This document shows, one piece after another, positions 1 to 5,347 of a stretch of 28,958 nucleotides of DNA. The notes under the pieces are model-generated. The model did no database searches and was not told the DNA's origin. It saw nothing but the letters and a program-made list of their open reading frames with translations. Each line of letters starts with the position of its first letter. The first letter of the stretch is position 1. The DNA is from Pectinatus sp. (GTDB taxonomy: Bacteria > Bacillota > Negativicutes > Selenomonadales > Selenomonadaceae): NCBI GenBank assembly GCA_020025075.1, contig JAHHSR010000015.1:1-28958 (forward strand). The letters are read 5' to 3'. The translations under genes were made by a program, and so were the position numbers.

Positions 1-53
1 TAAGCATTGGTCAATGAAGCAAGAACCCCGCGACTTTAGTCGTGGGAGGTTCA
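1..53 (+). mobile_element. Right end of an IS200/IS605-type element (terminal hairpin)
   Basis: The first 53 bases hold a strong imperfect hairpin. CCCGCGAC at 27-34 pairs with GTCGTGGG at 39-46 around the loop TTTA, and outside a bulged A47 the arms GAAC (23-26) and GTTC (49-52) extend the stem. A hairpin of this shape, with a GACTTTAGTC core followed by GGTTCA, is typical of the subterminal right end of IS200/IS605/IS1341 elements that carry tnpB. Immediately downstream the sequence becomes the middle of a LacI-family gene, as expected if the element ends near 52-53. The rest of the element lies outside the window, so family and exact boundary are inferred. Confidence 0.6.
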
Positions 54-109
54 GGAAAAGCTTATCTATGCCAATAATCTTTACTATGAAACGGGCTATG
101 CATCGGTAG
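2..109 (+). CDS. Possible C-terminal tail of TnpB, partial
   Basis: The reading frame starting at base 2 is open through the terminal hairpin and stops at TAG 107-109. Its first residues, KHWSMKQEPRDFSRGRF, resemble the tails of TnpB proteins, where the right-end hairpin is itself translated as an xKQEPxxFSRG-like stretch. If this is right, the last 18 or so residues are encoded by the interrupted host gene rather than by the element. Only the tail is visible: the RuvC and zinc-finger parts would lie upstream of the window. The frame could also be fortuitous, since a TAA is present at base 1 in another frame, so confidence is low. Confidence 0.35.
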   Translation, partial: KHWSMKQEPRDFSRGRFRKSLSMPIIFTMKRAMHR

Positions 110-423
110 AAAAGCTTTTGCCACAAAAGCCGACGGCAATCCTGTGCTTTAATGATATGATTGCCTATGGCGTTATGCATGCCTTGCGCCAAAGAGCGGT
201 TGCGATACCAAAGGAAATTTCGGTGGTTGGCTTTGATGATATATTCTTTTCTCACCTCACCGGTGTTCCGCTGACGACAATCCACCAGCCTATGCGCGAA
301 ATTGGCAGTACGGCAGTCGGCATTCTTCTTGATAAAATTAATAATAAGAAAAGAAAAATTGAAAATATAAAATTGCCGGCGCATCTTGTCGTGCGCAGCT
401 CTACGAGCCGTCCCAATCAGTAA
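54..423 (+). pseudogene. LacI-family regulator, 3' fragment cut by the IS element
   Basis: From about base 55 to the TAA at 421-423 the frame encodes the C-terminal half of a LacI/GalR-type sugar-binding domain, roughly 120 residues. Recognisable family segments are the ETGYASVEKLL helix, the LCFNDMIAYGV segment, ISVVGFDD, and LTTIHQPMREIG, which is the usual end of the effector-binding domain. In-frame upstream there is a TAG at 37-39 inside the IS right-end hairpin. The N-terminal DNA-binding helix-turn-helix is therefore missing here and the fragment cannot act as a repressor from this position. Whether a 5' half lies beyond the element is not visible. The sugar recognised cannot be told. 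Confidence 0.75.
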
Positions 424-457
424 ATGCTTTGCTGGTGCTTTTTCTCTTTTAGTTATA

Positions 458-486
458 TTGACAATCAGCAGTAAAAATAATAAAAT
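458..486 (+). promoter_or_regulatory. Sigma-A type promoter of the cysteine module
   Basis: A consensus -35 TTGACA at 458-463 and a -10 TAAAAT at 481-486 are separated by exactly 17 bases, placing the start of transcription near 492-494, about 80 bases before the transporter start codon. A second TTGACA at 529-534 has no well-spaced -10 partner. The long untranslated leader carries the inverted repeat described next. Confidence 0.7.
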
Positions 487-493
487 TACATTG

Positions 494-531
494 CAATAAA
501 TATTTATCACTTAAATAAAAAATATTTATTG
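494..531 (+). promoter_or_regulatory. AT-rich inverted repeat, candidate operator
   Basis: A perfect 11-bp inverted repeat, CAATAAATATT at 494-504 and AATATTTATTG at 521-531, flanks 16 bases. The left arm also contains the 12-bp perfect palindrome ATAAATATTTAT (496-507). It starts at the predicted transcription start, the usual place for a repressor to block. The 14-mer AATAAATATTTATC (495-508) matches 12 of 14 bases of a site upstream of the regulator gene at 5185-5198. Binding by that regulator is inference. Confidence 0.5.
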
Positions 532-573
532 ACAAGGTAAGGATAATTACTTTTTTATATAGTGGAGGGACTC

Positions 574-1860
574 ATGTCTAAATATGCGCAAAAGGCTGGC
601 ATGAGCCAGCAAGAATGGGATGCGGCAACAAAGTTTGATAGCGTCGATTGGGGCTGGATAATCATGAGCATAGGCATGGCTATCGGCGCGGGCATTGTCT
701 TTTTGCCTGTGCAGGTAGGCATTGCCGGGCTCTGGGTTTATCTGTTTTCGTCCGTTATCGGCTACCCCGCCATGTATCTTTTCCAAAAGCTATTTATTAA
801 TACCCTGGCACAGTCGCCGCGGTGCGAGGATTATCCGAGCGTCATTTCTGGCTATCTCGGCAAGAACTGGGGATTTTTCCTCGGCGTCTTGTACTTTGTC
901 ATGCTCGTTATCTGGGTATTTGTCTATTCTACGGCAATTACCAATGATAGTGCCTCTTTTTTACATTCTTTTGGCTTAACAAAGACAATTTGGTCCACTA
1001 ATCCCTTTTATGGTCTGGCAATAATCTGTATATTGGTTCTTTTGGCCTCGCGGGGCGAAAAGCTCTTATTCAAGCTTTCAACGGGTATGGTGCTGACAAA
1101 ATTGTTTGTCGTGGCCTTTTTGGGCTTTATCATGATTCAGCATTGGGATTGGCACAATATTGGCACTTTTCCTGATTTTTCATACCTCGTAAAGCAGACA
1201 ATTATCATGCTCCCTTTTACCTTGACCTCAATTTTATTCATCCAAAGCCTTAGTCCCATGGTCATCTCCTATCGCTCGCACAATAAATCAATAGAGGTAG
1301 CGCGCTATAAGGCCCTGCGGGCAATGAATATCGCTTTTGGCATTTTGTTCGTGACGGTGTTCTTTTATGCGATTTCTTTTAATCTGGCGATGGGACATGA
1401 TGAAGCAGTGCGCGCCTATGCGGAAAATATCTCTGCTCTGGCGATGGCGGCTCAGGGCATGAAGGGCAACGCCATCAAAATAATGAGCCTTATTCTCAAT
1501 ATATTTGCCGTCATGACGGCATATTTTGGCGTTTTTTTGGGCTTTCGGGAAGCTTGCCACGGCATTGCTTTAAATGTCTTGCGCCGTATTTTGCCGGAAG
1601 AGCGCATTAACCATGCAGCCGTCAAGTATGGCGTTTTGCTCTTTGCCATTTTGGTTTCGTGGGGGGCAATTATTCTCAATGCTCCTGTCTTGAGCTTTAC
1701 TTCAATTTGCAGTCCGATTTTTGGCATGGTCGGGTGCCTTATACCTGCTTATCTTGTCTACAAGGTACCATTTTTGGCGCAGTATAAGGGCATTGCCCTG
1801 AAGATAATCATCTTTACTGGCATTTTGCTCGTGATTTCGCCATTTTTGGCCTTTTCATAA
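574..1860 (+). CDS. cyuP: HAAAP-family amino acid permease, probable cysteine/serine transporter
   Basis: This is a polytopic inner-membrane transporter of 428 residues, with about eleven hydrophobic segments and the HAAAP-family (SdaC/YhaO) signature near residues 36-55, where GAGIVFLPVQVGIAG follows the first membrane segment. E. coli YhaO (CyuP/DlsT) is close in length. Members import serine, threonine or cysteine with H+ or Na+. An upstream GTG at 562 is in frame, but GGAGG at 564-568 spaces properly only to ATG 574, so that start is chosen. The gene is followed 25 nt later by a CyuA-type desulfidase, the same pairing as in E. coli yhaO-yhaM, which makes cysteine the favoured substrate. 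Serine or another small amino acid cannot be excluded. It is the first gene of the module and is presumably controlled by the promoter and palindrome upstream. Confidence 0.8.
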   Translation: MSKYAQKAGMSQQEWDAATKFDSVDWGWIIMSIGMAIGAGIVFLPVQVGIAGLWVYLFSSVIGYPAMYLFQKLFINTLAQSPRCEDYPSVISGYLGKNWGFFLGVLYFVMLVIWVFVYSTAITNDSASFLHSFGLTKTIWSTNPFYGLAIICILVLLASRGEKLLFKLSTGMVLTKLFVVAFLGFIMIQHWDWHNIGTFPDFSYLVKQTIIMLPFTLTSILFIQSLSPMVISYRSHNKSIEVARYKALRAMNIAFGILFVTVFFYAISFNLAMGHDEAVRAYAENISALAMAAQGMKGNAIKIMSLILNIFAVMTAYFGVFLGFREACHGIALNVLRRILPEERINHAAVKYGVLLFAILVSWGAIILNAPVLSFTSICSPIFGMVGCLIPAYLVYKVPFLAQYKGIALKIIIFTGILLVISPFLAFS

Positions 1861-1885
1861 AAACTAGAAAAAGAGAGGGATTTTC

Positions 1886-3199
1886 ATGCCCAGCCAATTT
1901 GAATTTGAAGATGAAATAATTGCGGCGGTACGAGCTGCCGTAGTGCCCGCCACAGGATGTACGGAACCCGTGGCGCTGGCCTTTGCTGCCGCGGTGGCCG
2001 CAAAAAATTTAAAAGAGCCAGTCGAGTCAATCGAGGCCTTTGTTTCAGCTAATCTGATGAAAAATGGCATGGGGGTCTCCGTGCCTGGTACGGGCATGAA
2101 AGGCCTTTATATTGCCGCTGCTGTCGGCGCTTTGGGCGGAGATAGCGAAAAGGGCCTCGAGGTATTAGACGGCCTCGATGAAGGGGCGGTAGAGGCGGCT
2201 AAGAAGATGCTCGCAGAGCATCGCGTGACGCTCAGCGTGAGCGATACGCCGCATATCCTTTATGCGCAGGCAGTCTTGAAGGGCAAAAATCATACGGCTA
2301 TGGTCTGCATTGCCGATTCACACACGGATATCATTCGCACCGAATATGATGGCAAGGTGATTTTTGAGAGCAAGGAGAAAAAGGTCATCAAAAGCGATGA
2401 CAAGAAGCTTTGGCAAGGGCTTTCCCTGCGCGAAATATTCAATTTTGCCTGTAAGGTGCCGCTTGATAAGATTTCCTTTATCGAAGAAGCGGCCCGCTTA
2501 AATGACAAGCTCTCGCAAGAAGGCCTGGAAAGACCATACGGCCTTCATATTGGTCGCACTTTAAAGGCGGCAATAAAGCGCGGTTATGTCGGAGAAGATC
2601 TTTTAAACGAAGTGACAATACGCACCGTGGCGGCCTCTGATGCCCGCATGGGCGGTGCGCCTTTGCCGGCTATGACCAATTCCGGTTCTGGCAATCAGGG
2701 CATTACGGCGACAGAACCCGTTTGTGCTGTTGCTTCCTTTGTTGGGGCGACGGATGAAGATTTGACGCGTGCCCTGTTCTTATCGCATAGCACGGCCGTT
2801 TACATTCATGCCTTTTTGCCTAAGCTATCTGCCCTTTGTGCGGCCTCGACGGCAGCGATGGGGGCCGCTGCGGGCATGGCCTATCTGCTCGATGGCAAGC
2901 ATCGCCTCGAAGTTGCGGCGCGCGCCATCTCGACAATGTGTGGCGACATGGTCGGCATGGTTTGTGATGGCGCGGCGAACAGCTGCTCGATGAAGGTGGC
3001 TACGGCTTGCTCGGCAGCTGTTCGCGCCGTACTCTTGGCGCTAGACGATAGCTTTGTCACGGGCGACGAGGGCCTTGTTGCCGATGCCGTCGACGAGACA
3101 GTAAGAAATGTTGGCAAGCTTGCCTGCCAAGGAATGAAGAAGACAGATGTAGAAATATTGAATATAATGCTAGAAAAAAATAAGAAAAGGGGTTTTTGA
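1886..3199 (+). CDS. cyuA: CyuA/YhaM-type L-cysteine desulfidase (UPF0597, serine dehydratase alpha-like)
   Basis: The 437-residue product matches the length and landmarks of the CyuA/UPF0597 family, oxygen-sensitive [4Fe-4S] enzymes that split L-cysteine into pyruvate, ammonia and sulfide and are related to the serine dehydratase alpha chain. The N-terminal PATGCTEPVALA motif places a cysteine at residue 25, the position of a cluster ligand in the characterised archaeal desulfidase (from memory). Further conserved cysteines lie in the segments TEPVCAVASF, LSALCAAST, and CGDMVGMVCDGAANSC near the C terminus. A glycine-rich segment TNSGSGNQGI lies in the central part. The Shine-Dalgarno AGAGAGGGA precedes ATG 1886. 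It sits between the transporter and ridA, which is consistent with release of 2-aminoacrylate as an intermediate. Activity on D-cysteine or serine is possible. Confidence 0.85.
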   Translation: MPSQFEFEDEIIAAVRAAVVPATGCTEPVALAFAAAVAAKNLKEPVESIEAFVSANLMKNGMGVSVPGTGMKGLYIAAAVGALGGDSEKGLEVLDGLDEGAVEAAKKMLAEHRVTLSVSDTPHILYAQAVLKGKNHTAMVCIADSHTDIIRTEYDGKVIFESKEKKVIKSDDKKLWQGLSLREIFNFACKVPLDKISFIEEAARLNDKLSQEGLERPYGLHIGRTLKAAIKRGYVGEDLLNEVTIRTVAASDARMGGAPLPAMTNSGSGNQGITATEPVCAVASFVGATDEDLTRALFLSHSTAVYIHAFLPKLSALCAASTAAMGAAAGMAYLLDGKHRLEVAARAISTMCGDMVGMVCDGAANSCSMKVATACSAAVRAVLLALDDSFVTGDEGLVADAVDETVRNVGKLACQGMKKTDVEILNIMLEKNKKRGF

Positions 3200-3200
3200 A

Positions 3201-3611
3201 ATGAAAAAAATCGTGAGCACAAAAGAAGCACCGGCAGCTATTGGACCTTATTCACAGGGCACAATTGCTTGCGGCATGATTTTTGTATCGGGACAAATTC
3301 CGGTTGACCCTGCTACGGGCGAATTTGTATCAGATGACATTAAAGAACAGACCGAACAATCGCTGAAAAACTTGCAGGCCGTTCTCAAGCAGGCTGGCGC
3401 AACGCTTGATGATGTTGTGAAGACGGGCGTCTTTATCCAGAACATGGACGATTTTGCTGTTGTTAATGAAGTTTATGCTAAATATTTTAGCAAAAATTGT
3501 CCTGCCCGCTCTTGCGTAGAAGTGGGCAAACTTCCTAAGGGAGCGCTTGTCGAAATAGAAGCAATTGCCTGTCGCGGCAAAGATGAGTGCTGCGTAGAAA
3601 ACAGAAAATAA
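3201..3611 (+). CDS. ridA: RidA family reactive intermediate/imine deaminase
   Basis: This cytosolic trimeric enzyme hydrolyses reactive enamines and imines such as 2-aminoacrylate to the keto acid and ammonia. The 136-residue sequence has the full RidA/YjgF/UK114 fold signature: AAIGPYSQG at residues 12-20, IFVSGQIPVDPATGE, the catalytic-arginine segment PARSCVEV, and the C-terminal VEIEAIA glutamate. It starts one base after the stop codon of the desulfidase, so translational coupling is likely, and the functional pairing is direct because CyuA chemistry yields 2-aminoacrylate. The C-terminal tail GKDECCVENRK is slightly longer than in E. coli RidA (128 residues) and ends in a Cys-Cys pair of unknown meaning. 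Confidence 0.92.
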   Translation: MKKIVSTKEAPAAIGPYSQGTIACGMIFVSGQIPVDPATGEFVSDDIKEQTEQSLKNLQAVLKQAGATLDDVVKTGVFIQNMDDFAVVNEVYAKYFSKNCPARSCVEVGKLPKGALVEIEAIACRGKDECCVENRK

Positions 3612-3619
3612 TATTTGGG

Positions 3620-3659
3620 GGTGCGGAATTATTCTCGTAGGAGAAAATCCGCACCTTTT
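3620..3659 (+). terminator. Hairpin between ridA and the amidotransferase gene, weak terminator
   Basis: GGTGCGGA near 3620-3627 pairs with TCCGCACC near 3648-3655. Inside, TTCTC and GAGAA continue the stem around GTAG. Only a short T run (3656-3659) follows, so it is likely a leaky terminator or an RNA-processing/stability element inside the operon. Confidence 0.5.
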
Positions 3660-3729
3660 CAATGCCCAAATGATTTTTAGGGCAGATGAAAATGGCGATG
3701 GAAGTAATTATTAAATATAAGGTGATAAG

Positions 3730-4443
3730 ATGAGAAAAGTTGTCGGGATTAGCGCAAATGCCATAATCGAGCAGGGAGGAATGCCGGCGGGCTGTCGTCT
3801 TTCTAGTGCCGCCTATGATTTTACGGATGCCGTTATTGCGGCGGGCGGCGTTCCCTTAATCTTGCCGATGACCGCTGATGAGGAGATAATAAAAGAACAG
3901 CTGGGGCGCATTGATGCCCTCATTATGACGGGGGGGCAAGATATTAATCCCCTTCTTTATGGACAGGAACCGCACAAGCTTTTAGGCGAGGTTTGCGATG
4001 AACGCGATGAAACGGATTATCGTTTGATTGCTCTAGCAATAGAAGAGGGTATGCCGCTTTTGGGCATTTGCCGCGGTATGCAGATGCTCAATGTGCTTTG
4101 TGGCGGCACTCTTTATCAGGATAATTCCCTGGCTCCTCTTTGCTCTGTAAAGCATGTGCAGGGGCGCTCATCGCGCCGCTGCTCGCATAGCGTAAGCCTT
4201 GCGCCTGGTTCGTATTTGGAGGAAATTTTTGGGCCGAGCGCCCTTGTCAATTCATTTCATCATATGTCCATAGCCAAGGTAGCACCAGGCTTTTCTGTTA
4301 CGGCGCGGGCTTCAGACCAGATAGTAGAAGCGATTGAAAGTGAAGCAAATTCTTTTGCCATGGGCGTGCAGTGGCATCCGGAAATGCTTTGGGAAGACGA
4401 AAAGATGCTCGATATTTTCCGCCTCTTAATCAGCAAGGCCTGA
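3730..4443 (+). CDS. Class I glutamine amidotransferase-like hydrolase (peptidase C26, PuuD-like)
   Basis: The 237-residue protein has the gamma-glutamyl hydrolase/PuuD layout: MTGGQDINPLLYG at about residue 70, the nucleophile elbow LLGICRGMQMLN with cysteine near residue 115, and the C-terminal catalytic histidine in GVQWHPEM. PuuD-type enzymes cut gamma-glutamyl amides such as gamma-glutamyl-GABA. No glutamine synthetase-like partner is nearby, so the natural substrate is open; a gamma-glutamyl-cysteine or other gamma-glutamyl peptide would fit the cysteine context but is only a guess. The Shine-Dalgarno AAGGTGAT precedes ATG 3730. A 118-nt gap with a weak terminator separates it from ridA. 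Its last 18 bases overlap the 3' end of the convergent regulator gene. Confidence 0.85.
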   Translation: MRKVVGISANAIIEQGGMPAGCRLSSAAYDFTDAVIAAGGVPLILPMTADEEIIKEQLGRIDALIMTGGQDINPLLYGQEPHKLLGEVCDERDETDYRLIALAIEEGMPLLGICRGMQMLNVLCGGTLYQDNSLAPLCSVKHVQGRSSRRCSHSVSLAPGSYLEEIFGPSALVNSFHHMSIAKVAPGFSVTARASDQIVEAIESEANSFAMGVQWHPEMLWEDEKMLDIFRLLISKA

Positions 4444-5115
4444 TTGTTTTTTTACTTTGCTCAGGTAGCGGTAGATTGTCGGCTCGGAGATGTTGAGCTG
4501 TTCGGCCAGGGCCGTCAGGCCGCCACGCAGCAAAAATAGGCCATCAGCATTTAAGACGGAAACGAGCTTTAGGCGTTCTTCATAGCAAAGGCGGCTTGCC
4601 TCTACGGGATAATTTTGCAGGCGCTTTTTTATCATGGTAGAAATCACGCCATCGATTGTGCCATGAAAGTTTTCCAAGACGGAATTGTTTTCTTTATCTT
4701 CTTTTGGGGACGCAATTTCTTGCGGCGTATCGTTAAAAAAGGGCAGTTCCCCTAAAAGCGTATCGATTTGTTGGCGCATATTTTGATAGGCACTTAAATC
4801 GATATTTATGCAAAGGACGCCGATGATTTTGGTGCCGTGCTTGATAAAATAGCTAGATGAGCGGCAAATGCTGCCGTTTTTGCTGCGCCCTTGATAATTG
4901 GCAATAAAGGGCGTTTGTTCGCCTTTTTGTTTTAGCTTTTTGAGGATAAAGTCGGTGGCTGGTCCTCCCGTCTCGCGTCCGCTTATATGGCCATTGGCAA
5001 TGGCGATGATTGATTTTTCAGGTGCTGCGAGGTCGTGCAGGACGACTTCGCAGTGCTCACCTAGAGCTTTTCCCAAGAATTCGACTAAGGGAATATAGTT
5101 TTGTAGATTGCTCAT
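4426..5115 (-). CDS. YheO/DauR-like transcriptional regulator (PAS_6 + HTH)
   Basis: This 229-residue protein has the two-part architecture of YheO/DauR regulators. The N-terminal half (about 5-115, from NYIPLVEFLGKALGEHCEVVLHDL onward in two pieces) is the YheO-type PAS domain, and the C-terminal part ends with a helix-turn-helix, ALAEQLNISEPTIYRYLSKV. DauR of Pseudomonas represses D-arginine use. Relatives often stand beside RidA and amino-acid catabolic genes, as here. The gene is convergent to and tail-overlapping with the amidotransferase gene. It has its own strong promoter, and a copy of the palindrome found in front of the permease lies just upstream of that promoter, suggesting autoregulation and control of the module. 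The effector is unknown; cysteine or another small amino acid is an inference from the neighbours. Confidence 0.8.
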   Translation of the reverse strand: MSNLQNYIPLVEFLGKALGEHCEVVLHDLAAPEKSIIAIANGHISGRETGGPATDFILKKLKQKGEQTPFIANYQGRSKNGSICRSSSYFIKHGTKIIGVLCINIDLSAYQNMRQQIDTLLGELPFFNDTPQEIASPKEDKENNSVLENFHGTIDGVISTMIKKRLQNYPVEASRLCYEERLKLVSVLNADGLFLLRGGLTALAEQLNISEPTIYRYLSKVKKQSGLAD

Positions 5116-5145
5116 ATCAGGCCTCTCTTATTGTGATGATAATTT

Positions 5146-5174
5146 ATTATAGCAATTATTTTAGTCTGGTGCAA
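5146..5174 (-). promoter_or_regulatory. Promoter of the PAS-HTH regulator gene
   Basis: Read on the minus strand, TTGCAC (5174-5169) and TATAAT (5151-5146) are 17 bases apart, a near-consensus sigma-A promoter about 30 bases before the start codon at 5115. Confidence 0.7.
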
Positions 5175-5184
5175 TTTGCAATGA

Positions 5185-5198
5185 GATAAAAATTTATC
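5185..5198. promoter_or_regulatory. Second copy of the candidate operator
   Basis: GATAAAAATTTATC has 6-bp inverted arms and differs at two positions from AATAAATATTTATC in front of the permease (495-508). It lies about 10 bases upstream of the -35 box of the regulator promoter and is also in the divergent region of the galactose operon. Confidence 0.4.
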
Positions 5199-5221
5199 AA
5201 AGGAAATCTGCTCGCAGAAGG

Positions 5222-5250
5222 TTTACTTTATTTTGGACACATGCTATAAT
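5222..5250 (+). promoter_or_regulatory. Promoter of the galactose operon
   Basis: TTTACT at 5222-5227 and a perfect TATAAT at 5245-5250 are 17 bases apart. The start of transcription would be near 5257, immediately before the operator. A second TATAAT at 5274-5279 lacks a recognisable -35. Confidence 0.6.
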
Positions 5251-5260
5251 CATTTTAAAA

Positions 5261-5274
5261 AGTAAACGTTTACT
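5261..5274. promoter_or_regulatory. LacI/GalR-type operator, AGTAAACGTTTACT
   Basis: This is a perfect 14-bp palindrome with the central CG typical of LacI-family operators. Placed at about +5 to +18 of the predicted promoter, it would block transcription when bound. The obvious ligand is the GalR encoded inside the same operon. A related half-site GTTTACT lies at 5221-5227, overlapping the -35. Confidence 0.75.
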
Positions 5275-5347
5275 ATAATGTGTTTGTTTTTTCAGAAATT
5301 TAACAATAGTTTGTTTAACGGCTTTAAATTCTGGAGGAGGAGAAAAA

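Noticed and set aside
529..557. Second TTGACA at 529 as the main promoter of the permease operon
   Set aside because: No acceptable -10 at 16-18 bases, whereas 458-486 is a near-consensus pair.
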